DNA of 64,000 nt from Vibrio penaeicida. Lineage in GTDB: Bacteria > Pseudomonadota > Gammaproteobacteria > Enterobacterales > Vibrionaceae. This document shows positions 47,763 to 57,579 of this stretch, piece after piece. The stretch lies in assembly GCF_019977755.1 (NCBI RefSeq), contig NZ_AP025144.1, positions 248,001 through 312,000 of the forward strand, read 5' to 3'. How positions within the stretch are numbered: position 1 is the stretch's first letter; the number at the start of each line of letters is the position of its first letter. The position numbers were made by a program, and so were the translations under genes. The notes below the pieces were generated by a model. The model did no database searches. It worked only from the letters and a program-made list of their open reading frames with translations, and was not told the DNA's origin.

Positions 47763-49217
47763 TTAGTTAAATCGTTTGGCTTTGTACTTAGGGTGCATGA
47801 GGTTTTCCACTGAGAAGATATCATCCAATTCTTCTTCTGTTAGTAAGCCTCTTTCTAGCACCACATCTCTTACGCTTTTACCTGTTTCTGCACAGATTTT
47901 CCCTACGATATCGCCTTCATGGTGACCAATGTATGGATTGAGGTAAGTGACAATGCCAATAGAGTTATAAACATAGCTTTCGCAAACGTCTTTATTGACG
48001 GTAATGCCATCGATACACTTATCGCGCAAGTTAACGCAGGCGTTGGTTAGAATTTCCAAAGATTCAAACATACTTTGGGCGATAACAGGCTCCATCACGT
48101 TGAGCTGTAACTGTCCGCCTTCAGCTGCAAAAGAGACGGTGTTGTCGTTACCCAAAACCTTGAAGCACACTTGGTTAACCACTTCAGGTACAACAGGGTT
48201 TACTTTGGCAGGCATAATGGATGAGCCTGCTTGCAGTTCAGGTAGATTGAGCTCGTTGAGACCGGCGCGAGGTCCTGAAGACAGCAGGCGTAAGTCATTA
48301 CAGATCTTAGACAGCTTCACGGCGAGTCGTTTCAAAGCACCGTGTATCATCACGTACGCGCCACAGTCTGAGGTGGCTTCAATTAAATCTTCCGCTGGAA
48401 CACAGTCGAGCCCAGTTACTTGCGCTAAATGTTTGATCGCAGACGCTTGGTAGCCTTCCGCAGCGTTTAACCCTGTGCCGATTGCCGTTGCCCCAATGTT
48501 GACTTCTAATAGCAATTTAGAGGTGTACTGAAGGTTGCGGATTTCTTCATTTAAGGTCACCGCCCAAGCGTGAAATTCTTGTCCAACCGTCATTGGCACT
48601 GCATCTTGCAGCTGAGTTCGACCCATTTTAAGGACATCATTGAACTCTTGGCTTTTCAGTTCAAACGCTCCCTTAAGGTACTCAATGGCGTCCACTAATT
48701 TGCTGACACTGTTGTACACGGCGATACGAAAGCCCGTTGGGTACGCGCAGTTGGTCGACTGGCTTTTATTGACATGATCGTTCGGGTTAATGAATTCGTA
48801 TTGCCCTTTTTCTCTGCCCATCAATTCCAGCGCGAGGTTAGCGATCACCTCATTGGTGTTCATGTTTACGGAGGTGCCAGCACCGCCTTGAAAGACGTCT
48901 GATGGAAATTGATCCATGCACTTGCCCGTTTCCAAAATGGCATCACAAGCTTGAATAATAGGATTGGCGACTTCAGACGGAATGACACCGAGCTCTTTAT
49001 TTGCCAATGCGGCGGCTTTCTTTGTCATCACCATACCGCGCACAAATTCTGGGACATCAGAGATAGTGGCACTGGAAATGTTGAAGTTTTCGATGGCTCT
49101 TAGCGTGTGAATACCGTAGTAGGCATCAGAAGGAACGTGACGTTGACCGAGGAGATCTTCTTCGATACGCGTCGCAGCATGAGTTGAGGTGTGATTAAGA
49201 TCGAACGTCTTAGTCAT
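47763..49217 (-). CDS. aspA: Aspartate ammonia-lyase
   Basis: AspA deaminates aspartate to fumarate, feeding fumarate respiration together with DcuA. The 484-aa protein has the fumarase/aspartase signature [11 protein letters not shown] near 327-337, [12 protein letters not shown] near 111 and the substrate-binding [11 protein letters not shown] near 148. N-terminal [19 protein letters not shown] is typical. Transcribed toward dcuA; the 280-bp divergent spacer to fxsA probably holds its promoter. Confidence 0.97.
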   Translation of the reverse strand: MTKTFDLNHTSTHAATRIEEDLLGQRHVPSDAYYGIHTLRAIENFNISSATISDVPEFVRGMVMTKKAAALANKELGVIPSEVANPIIQACDAILETGKCMDQFPSDVFQGGAGTSVNMNTNEVIANLALELMGREKGQYEFINPNDHVNKSQSTNCAYPTGFRIAVYNSVSKLVDAIEYLKGAFELKSQEFNDVLKMGRTQLQDAVPMTVGQEFHAWAVTLNEEIRNLQYTSKLLLEVNIGATAIGTGLNAAEGYQASAIKHLAQVTGLDCVPAEDLIEATSDCGAYVMIHGALKRLAVKLSKICNDLRLLSSGPRAGLNELNLPELQAGSSIMPAKVNPVVPEVVNQVCFKVLGNDNTVSFAAEGGQLQLNVMEPVIAQSMFESLEILTNACVNLRDKCIDGITVNKDVCESYVYNSIGIVTYLNPYIGHHEGDIVGKICAETGKSVRDVVLERGLLTEEELDDIFSVENLMHPKYKAKRFN

Positions 49218-49498
49218 AACAGGATCCTTAGACTTTTATTGTAAGTATTGATGTTGAATTAGCCACATCTGTTTTTAAGAATCCATTCATCAGAGTATAC
49301 GGCTGTAAATCGGTCCTGATGTTGTGTCCATAGTATCGAATTGGTGGCATAAAAATAGTAGCCCGATCACCTTTTGAGTCATTGAGTTGTCAACATTTCT
49401 TACAGAAGTTAACTGGGATCACAACATAAGTTTGAGGTAAGCAATTGTTGTTTGTTTAGCAAAGCAATACACTGACTGTAATTGCAACAGGAGGACTT

Positions 49499-50014
49499 GT
49501 GTTTCCGATACTTTTACTGCTTTTTATTGCCGTTCCAATCATCGAGATTGCCTTATTTATTCAAGTAGGCGGTTTTTTAGGTTTTTGGACGACCATCGGC
49601 TTAGTTTTACTGACGGCGTTTGTCGGTGCGACATTGGTTCGCAGCCAAGGGCTTCAAACACTGATGTCTGTTCAAAATCGGCTTCAGCAAGGTGAGTTAC
49701 CTGCTCAGCAAATTGTTGAAGGTGTCATGCTGGCTGTGGCTGGTGTGCTTCTTCTTACTCCAGGGTTTATGACCGATGCGCTAGGTATGCTTGTGTTATT
49801 ACCTGCACCGCGAGCAATTATTGCCAAGCAGTTGATGAGCAAAGTAAAGGTTCAAAACTTCGGAAATGGTGGTGGCTTTCATGCGCAAGGCGGTTTTCAT
49901 CAGCAGAACCCATTTGAGCAAGATCCTTTCCAGCGCGGTGATTCTTCTCAGGGAAATACGTTTGAAGGGGAGTACCAGCGTAAGGATGACGACGACCGTA
50001 ATCGCTTAAATTAA
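49499..50014 (+). CDS. fxsA: FxsA membrane protein
   Basis: A 171-aa FxsA family protein, with a GTG start set by AGGAGG five bases upstream. Hydrophobic helices fill the first 130 residues (LLLLFIAVPIIEIALFIQVGG; TTIGLVLLTAFVGATLVRSQG; GLLLLTPGF-type motif near 98). The C-terminal tail is Gly/Gln/Asp-rich and unstructured. Overproduction in Escherichia coli relieves F exclusion of phage T7; the native role is unknown. Position beside aspA is conserved. Confidence 0.9.
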   Translation: MFPILLLLFIAVPIIEIALFIQVGGFLGFWTTIGLVLLTAFVGATLVRSQGLQTLMSVQNRLQQGELPAQQIVEGVMLAVAGVLLLTPGFMTDALGMLVLLPAPRAIIAKQLMSKVKVQNFGNGGGFHAQGGFHQQNPFEQDPFQRGDSSQGNTFEGEYQRKDDDDRNRLN

Positions 50015-50060
50015 GGGCTCACCTTATGGTTTAAAGCTCATTGATGACGAGAAACAAGAA

Positions 50061-50090
50061 AGATGAAGGTGATTGCCTTCATCTTTTTTT
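50061..50090. terminator. terminator between fxsA and trmL
   Basis: AGATGAAGG/CCTTCATCT stem (50061-50084) followed by TTTTTT on the plus strand, and by TTTC on the minus strand. A short direct repeat (TTGTTAGAT-GAATACA twice, 50097-50131) lies just after it. Confidence 0.8.
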
Positions 50091-50133
50091 GTATCTGTTG
50101 TTAGATAGAATACAGTTGTTAGATGGAATACAG

Positions 50134-50610
50134 CTATAACGCGCCTTCAAATCCAAGTTGGCGCCATGCTTCAAACGCAATAATGGCTACCGCGTTAGAC
50201 AAGTTTAAACTGCGGCTGTCTGGCATCATAGGAATTCGGATGCGTTGTTCCATCGGAAGGCTTTCAATGAAGTCCGCTGGGAGCCCGCGTGACTCGGGGC
50301 CAAAAATCAGTACATCGCCATCTTTGAATTTCGCGTCTACGTGGTGACCTGTGGTTTTTGTGGTACACGCAAACAAGCGGTAATCTTCACCGCGCTCTTC
50401 CATGTATTCGATGAATGCTTCCATGTTTTCATGGCGCTTTACACGGGCAAGATCGTGGTAATCTAAACCAGCACGTCTTACTTTCTTCTCTTCAAAATCA
50501 AAACCTAATGGTTCGATCAAATGGAGGTTTGAACCACAGTTGGCGGACAAGCGAATGATGTTGCCTGTATTAGGGGCAATTTCAGGCTCAAATAAAACGA
50601 TATCCAGCAT
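50134..50610 (-). CDS. trmL: tRNA (cytidine/uridine-34-2'-O)-methyltransferase TrmL
   Basis: A 158-aa SPOUT methyltransferase that 2'-O-methylates the wobble base of certain leucine tRNAs. N-terminal [21 protein letters not shown] and the C-terminal knot motifs [11 protein letters not shown] and [18 protein letters not shown] are those of TrmL; length equals the Escherichia coli protein. Monocistronic between fxsA and sodA. Confidence 0.95.
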   Translation of the reverse strand: MLDIVLFEPEIAPNTGNIIRLSANCGSNLHLIEPLGFDFEEKKVRRAGLDYHDLARVKRHENMEAFIEYMEERGEDYRLFACTTKTTGHHVDAKFKDGDVLIFGPESRGLPADFIESLPMEQRIRIPMMPDSRSLNLSNAVAIIAFEAWRQLGFEGAL

Positions 50611-50654
50611 GACAAATCTTATGAATGAGTTGAGTGAAGGGCATTATGGAGGAA

Positions 50655-50685
50655 GAAAAAAGAGCAAGCAAGGCGCTTACTCTTT
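50655..50685 (-). terminator. sodA terminator
   Basis: AAAGAG/CTCTTT with an inner AAGC/GCTT stem; read leftward it ends in six T. It lies about 37 bp past the sodA stop. Confidence 0.7.
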
Positions 50686-50721
50686 CATACTGTAAGGCGT
50701 TATGTCGCCTGACGCGCAATA

Positions 50722-51333
50722 TTACTTAGCTAGTGCTGCTGCGTAGTTTTGTGCAACGGCATCCCAGCTCACAACATTCCACCAAGCATCAATGTACTCA
50801 GGGCGACGGTTTTGGTAGCTGATGTAGTAAGCGTGCTCCCATACGTCTAGTGCTAGAACAGGTTCGCCGCGATCAGCCGCTACGTCCATTAGAGGGTTGT
50901 CTTGATTGCTGGTTGAAGTAATTACCAACTTACCATCTTTTACGATCAACCAAGCAAAGCCAGAACCAAATGTGTTGATTGCAGCTTGAGCAAATTGCTC
51001 TTTGAACGCATCAAAGCTGCCGAATGTTTCTGTGATCGCTTTGCCTAGATCGCCTTGTGGTTCACCACCAGCGTTAGGTGCCATGCAATTCCAGTACACA
51101 ACGTGGTTGTAGAAACCGCCACCGTTATTGCGAACGGCTGGCGCTTGGCTTGAGATGGAATCAAAAATGGTCTCTAGAGATTGGTTCTCTAGGTCAGAAT
51201 CTTTGATTGCTGCCGTGAATTTGTCAAAGTACGTACGGTGGTGCTTGCTGTAGTGTACTTCCATTGTTTTTGCATCGATGTACGGTTCCAGTGCGTCGTA
51301 TGCGTACGGTAGTTCTGGGAATGTGTGTGACAT
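50722..51333 (-). CDS. sodA: Superoxide dismutase, manganese type
   Basis: A 203-aa Fe/Mn-family dismutase. Metal ligands are visible: His in VHYSKHHRTY, His in GGFYNHVVYW, and Asp and His in DVWEHAYY. GGFYNH (Gly instead of Gln at the FeSOD position) with Gln in TSNQDNPLM favours the Mn type. A Fur box 35 bp upstream agrees: Vibrio and enteric sodA genes are derepressed by iron shortage. It lies next to cpxA as in other vibrios. Confidence 0.9.
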   Translation of the reverse strand: MSHTFPELPYAYDALEPYIDAKTMEVHYSKHHRTYFDKFTAAIKDSDLENQSLETIFDSISSQAPAVRNNGGGFYNHVVYWNCMAPNAGGEPQGDLGKAITETFGSFDAFKEQFAQAAINTFGSGFAWLIVKDGKLVITSTSNQDNPLMDVAADRGEPVLALDVWEHAYYISYQNRRPEYIDAWWNVVSWDAVAQNYAAALAK

Positions 51334-51367
51334 TATTACTCTCCTTATTGTTACGTAATAATGTAAT

Positions 51368-51386
51368 GATAATTGTTATCGTTATC
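51368..51386. promoter_or_regulatory. Fur box upstream of sodA
   Basis: GATAATTGTTATCGTTATC closely matches the 19-bp Fur consensus GATAATGATAATCATTATC and lies 35-53 bp upstream of the sodA start codon. Confidence 0.75.
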
Positions 51387-51443
51387 AACTTGTGAATAGT
51401 AGGGATATATACCCAAAAGGCATATAAATTCAACTTTTTGAGA

Positions 51444-52856
51444 TTATGAATGTTCGCTAATGGGTAATCGGATAGACATTTTTAGCCCCCCAAGAGAGCT
51501 GGGTTGCGCTTTGATGGTTCCATTATGCTGCCGAATCGCGCTCTCTGTGATCGCCAAGCCCAAGCCCGCGCCACCAGAGTGTCGATCTCTTGCGGTCGAA
51601 ACTCGGTAGAAAGGTCGGAAAATGTCTTCCAGTTCTTCTTTCGGCACGCCGTTACCATCATCATCGACGTCAATTTGTAGCTCACTGCCATTAAGCACAA
51701 TCGATACTTGTATGTTCTGGTTGCCATAATGAATGGCGTTTCGAACGATGTTTTCCACCGCACTCATTAACAAGTTTGGATTACCGTAAATGTAGGTGTG
51801 AGGTAAGGGGCTATCGCGCTCGGATTCATCATGGAAAGAACCATAACGCAGCACTTTGCCTTTTTGTTCTGCTTCAAATTGCGCGTCTTTTAATATCTCT
51901 TCCCACAGATCAACAACAGAAAGACGTTCTCTATTTTCGTGGCTGTGCACTTGCATACGTGACAGTTCCAAGAGTTCGCTGATCATCTGCTCTAAACGTT
52001 CGGCTTCGGTATCAATGCGCTTAAGCTCGTCACTCTCTCCCTGTTTTCTGGTTGCGAGTGCATTCGCCATTCTCAGCCGAGTAAGGGGGGAGCGAAGTTC
52101 GTGGGAAATGTCCGATAACAATCTTTGTTGGCCTGTGATCATTTGATCAACGGCTAAAACCATTTGGTTAAAACTGGCTCCCGCTTGTTGAAATTCTCGG
52201 GTGCCTTTTTCTAAATCAGGATCGGCTACAAATTCTCCTTTAGCGACTCGTTTAGCGGCTTTTTCCAAACGGCGAGCAGGCTGGCTAAGCGCCCAAGCAA
52301 GCCAAAGCAAAAGAGGGGTGCTAGCAACCATAACAGCAAAAAGTAACTGTAAGGGTTTGTCGAACAGTTGAAGTAAAAAGGGCGGTGTCTGAGTCCATTT
52401 CATGGCGTTGAATAGCAAGACGTCTTGGTTTGCTATTTTTGCTGGGAATGGACCCGCCACCATCATGCGGCCATACAATTTTTGCTGGGGCTGAGTTCGG
52501 GTTAAATCCAATTCGGTGATGTAGTTTTGCATTGCTTTGCGAATCGGACCTCGTTCTCGGGTAATCAAATTTCCCTCTAAGTCGGTCAGATAAATCAAAG
52601 GGCGCTTTCCATGATGTTTCCCCCCTCTATCTGCTAGCTTTCTTGCGACGTCCTGTATATTTGGGTGATTAGCGTACCTTTCTTCTAACTTGCTGACGGA
52701 TTGCGCAATACGGTTAAGATGATCTTTTGGAATATCATGAGGCTGGCGCGGATCAAGAAAAGGTAAAATTAAAACAGCGATCAATACCAGTAACATCGTA
52801 AGCCAGAAAATGGCAAAAATTCGCCCATATAAGCTAGAAAAAAGATGCAATCGCAT
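51444..52856 (-). CDS. cpxA: Envelope-stress sensor kinase CpxA
   Basis: A 470-aa inner-membrane kinase. Membrane helices lie near 9-30 and 172-192, flanking a periplasmic sensor domain. HAMP follows (about 190-245), then the phospho-His in LLSDISHELRSPLTRLR near 252, N box ENIVRNAIHYG, and G boxes DDDGNGVP and GGAGLGLAI. CpxA detects misfolded envelope proteins and phosphorylates CpxR. Stop and start codons of cpxR/cpxA overlap (TAATG), so they are translationally coupled. Confidence 0.95.
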   Translation of the reverse strand: MRLHLFSSLYGRIFAIFWLTMLLVLIAVLILPFLDPRQPHDIPKDHLNRIAQSVSKLEERYANHPNIQDVARKLADRGGKHHGKRPLIYLTDLEGNLITRERGPIRKAMQNYITELDLTRTQPQQKLYGRMMVAGPFPAKIANQDVLLFNAMKWTQTPPFLLQLFDKPLQLLFAVMVASTPLLLWLAWALSQPARRLEKAAKRVAKGEFVADPDLEKGTREFQQAGASFNQMVLAVDQMITGQQRLLSDISHELRSPLTRLRMANALATRKQGESDELKRIDTEAERLEQMISELLELSRMQVHSHENRERLSVVDLWEEILKDAQFEAEQKGKVLRYGSFHDESERDSPLPHTYIYGNPNLLMSAVENIVRNAIHYGNQNIQVSIVLNGSELQIDVDDDGNGVPKEELEDIFRPFYRVSTARDRHSGGAGLGLAITESAIRQHNGTIKAQPSSLGGLKMSIRLPISEHS

Positions 52857-53548
52857 TATCCGGCCTCCACCAGCATGTACCCACGACCACGTAGCGTTTT
52901 AATTCGAGGTTTGTTGTCGCTAAGCAATGGAATTTTTTTGCGAAGGTTTGATACATGCATATCAATCGCGCGATCAAACGGTGCTAAGCGCTTACCCAGC
53001 ACGTCTAAGCTGAGCATCTCTTTCGTTAGGGTTTCACCTGGGTACGTAATAAAGTGGCTAAGCAACGCAAATTCAGTGGTGGTGAGGTCAAGTAGGGTAT
53101 CTTCACAGTACGCTTCTTGCTTTCCCGGGAAGACTTTCAAATCTTGATAAGCAATGCATTCTGGATCTTTATGGCTATTGGTATCGGAGTGTTGAGTACG
53201 CCTTAATATAGCGCGAATACGTGCCATCAATTCACGATCAGAGAATGGCTTAGGTAGGTAGTCGTCGGCACCTAACTCAAGCCCAATGACTCTGTCTATC
53301 TCTTCGCCTTTGGCTGTGAGCATCAGTACAGGAGTTTGCCAGTTTTCACGCAATTTCTTAAGCATCTCCATGCCATTGAGCCTAGGCATCATGATATCCA
53401 GAAGAATTAAATCGACACTTTCATCCACTAATTCAAGCCCGACTAAACCGTCGCAGGCTTGGCTTATTTGAAAGCCTTCGAAGGTCAGAATATCACTGAG
53501 TAGGCTAGTCAATTCTGTATCGTCATCCACTAATAGTATATGTGCCAT
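52856..53548 (-). CDS. cpxR: Envelope-stress response regulator CpxR
   Basis: A 230-aa OmpR-family regulator. Receiver domain: acidic pocket VDDD, phospho-Asp in LILLDIMMPRLNG near 51, Lys in LPKPFSDREL. C-terminal winged helix (about 132-228) with LTTTEFALLSHF and DMHVSNLRKKI. It binds the perfect GTAAA-N5-GTAAA box located between cpxR and divergent cpxP, implying autoregulation. First gene of cpxRA. Confidence 0.96.
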   Translation of the reverse strand: MAHILLVDDDTELTSLLSDILTFEGFQISQACDGLVGLELVDESVDLILLDIMMPRLNGMEMLKKLRENWQTPVLMLTAKGEEIDRVIGLELGADDYLPKPFSDRELMARIRAILRRTQHSDTNSHKDPECIAYQDLKVFPGKQEAYCEDTLLDLTTTEFALLSHFITYPGETLTKEMLSLDVLGKRLAPFDRAIDMHVSNLRKKIPLLSDNKPRIKTLRGRGYMLVEAG

Positions 53549-53611
53549 TGTTGCCTCACTTACGGTTTTTCTATCTTCATGATACTCACATTTACTGGGT
53601 AACCAGAACTC

Positions 53612-53626
53612 TTTACGTTGATTTAC
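53612..53626 (-). promoter_or_regulatory. CpxR box in the cpxR-cpxP spacer
   Basis: GTAAA-TCAAC-GTAAA on the minus strand is a perfect CpxR consensus. Extra GTAAA half-sites lie at 53590-53595 and 53643-53647. It would control both cpxRA and cpxP. Confidence 0.8.
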
Positions 53627-53731
53627 GCTTTCTTCACGTTGCTTTACAACCCAGTTCGTATTCTATCCTCAAGCGCTGCAAAAGCAGCACAGCACACAAA
53701 ACGAATTCCAATGACGATCGAGGATACAATT

Positions 53732-54232
53732 ATGAAACTAGCTAAAAAAATGGTTCTAATGGCAGCGGCACTTCCTTTAGTTTTAGGCAGCGCGAGTGCA
53801 TGGGCTTTTGGTGGTAAGGGGCATCATAAAGGTGGTCACGACTTCGGCGGAAAGTGCGGTATGGGCATGGACAAACGTGTGCTTCGCCAGCTTGATTTAA
53901 CCGACGAGCAGAAGTCGCAGTTTAAGCAATTGCGAGAAGACGCCAGAAATAATCGAAAAGGCAAATCAGAAGAAATGTTCGCCAAGATGCAATCGCACCG
54001 ACAAGAGATCCAGCAATTGATTTTGGCTGATACATTCGATGAAAATACAGCGCAAGAGTTGGCCGCAAGAATGGTAGATGCCCAAACGGAAAAGCGTGTA
54101 AAAATGCTGGAACAACAGCATAAAGCCATGAGCATCTTAACGGCAGAACAGAAGGTCAAACTTCAAGAATTACAACAAGAAAAAGCCGCTAAGTGTGCTG
54201 AAAAATTTGCAGAGCGTCATCAAGATGACTAG
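53732..54232 (+). CDS. cpxP: CpxP/Spy-family periplasmic protein
   Basis: A 166-aa periplasmic chaperone-like protein. The signal peptide is MKLAKKMVLMAAALPL with cleavage after ASA-WA near 22. It contains a Gly/His-rich segment and the two LTXXQ-type motifs LDLTDEQKSQF and ILTAEQKVKL within a helical, Gln/Lys-rich body. CpxP damps CpxA signalling. The start at 53732 has GAGG eight bases upstream and gives the signal peptide at the N-terminus. The TAG stop is completed by the first base of an inserted MITE-like element. Confidence 0.88.
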   Translation: MKLAKKMVLMAAALPLVLGSASAWAFGGKGHHKGGHDFGGKCGMGMDKRVLRQLDLTDEQKSQFKQLREDARNNRKGKSEEMFAKMQSHRQEIQQLILADTFDENTAQELAARMVDAQTEKRVKMLEQQHKAMSILTAEQKVKLQELQQEKAAKCAEKFAERHQDD

Positions 54233-54508
54233 GGTCTGCTGACCTTTCGAGATGATTTTTGCAGCAATTTGTGGGTGATTTATACAAGGCAGAGCTTATT
54301 CGGTGTAGTCGCTCTACATCAATGAGCGATAACGCAGTAGAAATAAGCCACAAATGCTGCCCGAAGGGTTCGACTAGGCGTCCCCGTTCTATACCTTTTA
54401 CTCTTTGTTGCAAGGTATTTGCTTAGAATGACTAGGCTACACACCTTGCGCCGCGATTAAAAGGCATAGAACTCGAACGAAATTTAACCACGAAAGGTCA
54501 ACAGATCC
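54232..54508 (+). mobile_element. MITE-like element, copy A
   Basis: 277 bp, about 90% or more identical to copy B at 58562. Ends are near-perfect inverted repeats (GGGTCTGCTGACCTTTCG and CGAAAGGTCAACAGATCC) flanked by TA on both sides. It contains two long internal imperfect hairpins and has 13 or so extra bases (ACTAGGCGTCCCCG region) relative to copy B. No transposase is encoded. Insertion at TA with duplication suggests mobilisation by an IS630/Tc1-mariner-type enzyme (inference). Confidence 0.75.
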
Positions 54509-54538
54509 TAAGTAAATAAAGCTTACATACGCGACGAT

Positions 54539-54566
54539 AGCAGCCTTCATGGCTGCTTTCTTTTTG
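54539..54566 (+). terminator. terminator, probably originally of cpxP
   Basis: AGCAGCC-TTCAT-GGCTGCT stem followed by TTCTTTTT. It lies 30 bp beyond the MITE-like copy A, so the element separates cpxP from its terminator. Confidence 0.8.
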
Positions 54567-54627
54567 TATATAAAACCGCCCTTGACTATGCTCAAAGTAG
54601 CTCGATAGTTAGAGGGAATATAAGACA

Positions 54628-55449
54628 GTGCGGAAAGTAGCCCTACCAATAATTGTTTGCTTGTATTTTATGATTTCTCAAACCGTTGGTGCCACTGAAT
54701 CAACATGTGTGTTGAAAATGGGGTATCGCACCAATGAACGCTTACCCAATATTGCAAGAGCGCCAGATAACTCGGGTCTATATCTAGATTTGTACCAAAA
54801 AGCAGCAAAGAAAGTGGGCTGTGAGCTACAGGTCACTCGTCTTCCAAAAAACAAAGTGGTCAGTTTATTAAAACGAGGTGAAGTCGATTTCTATCCCGGT
54901 TTCAATCTAACCAAAAAGCGGTCTTCATTCGCTTACTTCATCGAAAATGGTTTACCGGGAGGTGATGCCGGTATTTCTCGTGATGATATGGAAGAGGTTA
55001 CCCAGCTTGAACAACTAAAAGGTAAAGTACTGCTTCGCGCGAAAGGGGCGGCTGATATCACAAAAGGCATTACTGACATTTACATTAAAGAGCCGCCTGA
55101 GATGACATCTATGCAAGCTATGACGTTTCTTTTACAAAGGAAAGGCGACTTCTATATCTACAACAAATCCACGCTGGAATACTTATTGAAGCAACATCCA
55201 TTGGAAGGGTTGAAACTACACCCAGACTGTTGTGGTGGTGTGTTGCCGCTGTATCTCGGATTTTCTTTAAAGTCGAAATGGTTTAAAGGAACGACAAACC
55301 CTAAATATAAAGAAGATGAGCCGATCAGTGCGGATAATTACCCGGTTCTCATGTCTGTCGAGAGTAAAGCGTATGAATTCTCACAAGTACTTAGGAGAAT
55401 GAAGGTTAGCGGAGAAACGCAAGCGTTGTATGAGCACTATTATAAATAA
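54628..55449 (+). CDS. orphan periplasmic solute-binding protein (SBP_bac_3-like)
   Basis: A 273-aa secreted protein starting with GTG, with a signal peptide (VALPIIVCLYFMISQTVGA, cleavage near 22). The remainder fits an amino-acid-type extracellular solute-binding fold: NSGLYLDLYQKAAKKVGCEL near 48-67 and LLKRGEVDFYPGFNLTKKRS near 79. Four or so cysteines (for example DCC near 198) may form disulfides. No permease or ATPase gene is adjacent, so it may be an orphan binding protein or a sensor partner. Interrupts the usual cpxP-fieF order. Confidence 0.7.
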   Translation: MRKVALPIIVCLYFMISQTVGATESTCVLKMGYRTNERLPNIARAPDNSGLYLDLYQKAAKKVGCELQVTRLPKNKVVSLLKRGEVDFYPGFNLTKKRSSFAYFIENGLPGGDAGISRDDMEEVTQLEQLKGKVLLRAKGAADITKGITDIYIKEPPEMTSMQAMTFLLQRKGDFYIYNKSTLEYLLKQHPLEGLKLHPDCCGGVLPLYLGFSLKSKWFKGTTNPKYKEDEPISADNYPVLMSVESKAYEFSQVLRRMKVSGETQALYEHYYK

Positions 55450-55512
55450 ACAGTGAACGCGTCGGTCAGAAAACCTTAACGTTATTTTGATGGCAAAAGA
55501 AGGGGGAGATGG

Positions 55513-56259
55513 ATGAACAAATTTTTCATGTGCATTTTCTCGATTTATGCAAGCGTTGGTATTTGCTGTGCAGCGGAACTCAGGCTCATTGCAGAAAATG
55601 CCCCCCCAAACTCATTCACTGTGAATGGGCAACCAACAGGAAAGTCTGTTGAAATAGTCCAAGCAATATTAGCTGCGATAGATATGCCTTCAAATGACAT
55701 TGAAGTGATGCCATGGGCTAGAGGGTATTGGAACCTAGAAAATATCCCTAACGTGGCGTTATTTCCAACATCTAGGACAAGTGAAAGAGAATCAAAGTTT
55801 AAATGGGTAGGACCAATTTTTGAAAATGAGGTCAACCTTTATAAGTTGAAAAACCGACAAGATATTTGGGTCAATAACTTAATAGATCTGAACAACTATA
55901 ACGTAGGCAGTGGCCGAAACGACCAAAAAACTCGGTTTCTACTGTCAAAAGGTATAGAGGTTAATCAAGTTAGTGTTGAGCATCAAAATATTCAGAAACT
56001 GTTTATTGGGCGCATTGATATCATTGCTTATCAATCTGGGCGATTGTTCTATGACGTTAAGCAGCTAAACTACAACTTTGAAAAAATAGAAAAGATTACA
56101 AATATTCCAGAGATGAGTAAGGATGCGTTTATGGCTTTTCATATCGATACCTCTGATGAGGTAATACGAAGGTTTCAAGAAGGGTTAAACGCGATCAGGG
56201 AATCAGGTGAGCATGCGAAAATTTTACGCAAATGGGAAGGCACGCTTGGTAATCCTTAA
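55513..56259 (+). CDS. orphan periplasmic solute-binding protein (SBP_bac_3-like)
   Basis: A 248-aa secreted protein with signal peptide MNKFFMCIFSIYASVGICCA. The fold resembles amino-acid-binding proteins: LRLIAENAPPNSFTVNGQP at the mature start, GKSVEIVQAILAAI, and FPTSRTSERESKF near 77-89. A GGGGGAGATGG leader precedes the ATG. 63 bp after the preceding orphan binding protein, likely co-transcribed. Such lone proteins occur in many vibrios; function unknown. A+T content looks higher than in neighbouring core genes. Confidence 0.72.
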   Translation: MNKFFMCIFSIYASVGICCAAELRLIAENAPPNSFTVNGQPTGKSVEIVQAILAAIDMPSNDIEVMPWARGYWNLENIPNVALFPTSRTSERESKFKWVGPIFENEVNLYKLKNRQDIWVNNLIDLNNYNVGSGRNDQKTRFLLSKGIEVNQVSVEHQNIQKLFIGRIDIIAYQSGRLFYDVKQLNYNFEKIEKITNIPEMSKDAFMAFHIDTSDEVIRRFQEGLNAIRESGEHAKILRKWEGTLGNP

Positions 56260-56357
56260 TGTAAGAATTGTACTTGGGTCGTGAATTTCAATTTGTCACT
56301 CGTGCGACTGAGTTAACTTTAGTAATCTATTCTTTTTCCTTAATACCACCTATCTAG

Positions 56358-57284
56358 ATGCAAAAATCTGATTATTCCAAACTTGTTACCACAGCTGCTT
56401 GGTTAGCGGCAGGGGTTGCGACCATACTATTGATTGTTAAAGTCGCGGCTTGGTGGATAACGGGCTCAGTGAGTTTGCTGGCTTCATTGATCGATTCATT
56501 GTTGGATATTGCGGCTTCTGTCGTGAATCTCATCGTAGTGCGTTACTCCCTTCAACCTGCGGATAAAGAACATTCTTTCGGTCATGGAAAAGCTGAATCA
56601 CTCGCTGCATTGGCGCAGGCTATGTTTATTTCGGGCTCTGCTTGCTTTCTAATTTTGAATGGCGTGGATAGGTTCTTCCGTCCTCATGAGCTGCATTCTC
56701 CTGAGCTAGGTGTGTATGTCAGTATGTTCGCCATACTGGTGACTGGTGGGTTAGTGGCATTTCAAAAGCATGTAGTCAAAAGGACAGGTAGCCAAGCTAT
56801 TGCTGCTGATTCTCTTCACTATCAATCCGACCTTTACATGAATGCCGCTATTATCGTGGCACTTGGATTAAGTTGGTATGGAATCGGGCAAGCCGATGCT
56901 GTATTTGCGGTTGGAATAGGTGTCTTCATTCTTTCTAGCGCCATTCGCATGGTTTATACCGCAGTACAATCTCTGCTAGACAGGCAGCTTCCAGATGATG
57001 AAATTGAAGACATTCATTTAATCACATGCTCAGTCAAAGGGGTGTTGGGTGCCCATCAAATCCGGACTCGAATGTCTGGTCCTGTTCGTTTTATCCAGCT
57101 TCATTTAGAGTTGGATGATCACATGCCGCTGATTGAAGCGCATCGCATTTCTGATGAAGTTGAACAAAAACTGATCGAAAGATTCCCAGAAGGTGACATT
57201 CTGATCCATCAAGATCCAATTTCTGTTGTGCCATGGGCAAAAAATAAACAAAACGAGCATGGGTCAGGAAATTCTCAGGTTTAA
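56358..57284 (+). CDS. fieF: Cation-efflux pump FieF (CDF family)
   Basis: A 308-aa inner-membrane exporter of Fe(II)/Zn(II). It has the CDF metal site in [18 protein letters not shown] (Asp residues near 46 and 50), HSFGHGKAE near 75-83 and the second site [10 protein letters not shown] near 154. A cytoplasmic C-terminal dimerisation domain begins near 210. Position between cpxP and pfkA is conserved from Escherichia coli to Vibrio. No metal-responsive operator was recognised upstream. Confidence 0.95.
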   Translation: MQKSDYSKLVTTAAWLAAGVATILLIVKVAAWWITGSVSLLASLIDSLLDIAASVVNLIVVRYSLQPADKEHSFGHGKAESLAALAQAMFISGSACFLILNGVDRFFRPHELHSPELGVYVSMFAILVTGGLVAFQKHVVKRTGSQAIAADSLHYQSDLYMNAAIIVALGLSWYGIGQADAVFAVGIGVFILSSAIRMVYTAVQSLLDRQLPDDEIEDIHLITCSVKGVLGAHQIRTRMSGPVRFIQLHLELDDHMPLIEAHRISDEVEQKLIERFPEGDILIHQDPISVVPWAKNKQNEHGSGNSQV

Positions 57285-57579
57285 ATCACTGAGGATTGGC
57301 TGCTGTTAAGTTAATTATTACGAACCGTGAAAGAAAGAAGACAAATGGAAGATAATTAGCTATCTTTTGTTCAAACCACACAAACCACTATTGAACGTGA
57401 TGTGAATCAACAAAGTTTAATAGCATAATTGTAATACTCTTTCATAAGTAGAAAAGTTTCAATAATCCGTTATGTGCGCCGTGTGGAGCGGAAATGTAAC
57501 ATAACGTGAATAAGATAAGATTTCGCCGAGAATGGCATTTAGAATTAGAGATTAGATTCCCAGATATCAGAGGGTGAGC

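Noticed and set aside
49380..49460. Possible CRP site (TGTGATCCCAGTTAAC) in the aspA-fxsA spacer
   Set aside because: Only the left half-site fits the CRP consensus; too weak to report as a feature.
54189..54413. Minus-strand open frame in MITE copy A, similar to one in copy B (58405-58797)
   Set aside because: The shared peptide only reflects DNA identity of the repeats; both frames extend into unrelated flanking genes in antisense and show no coding features.
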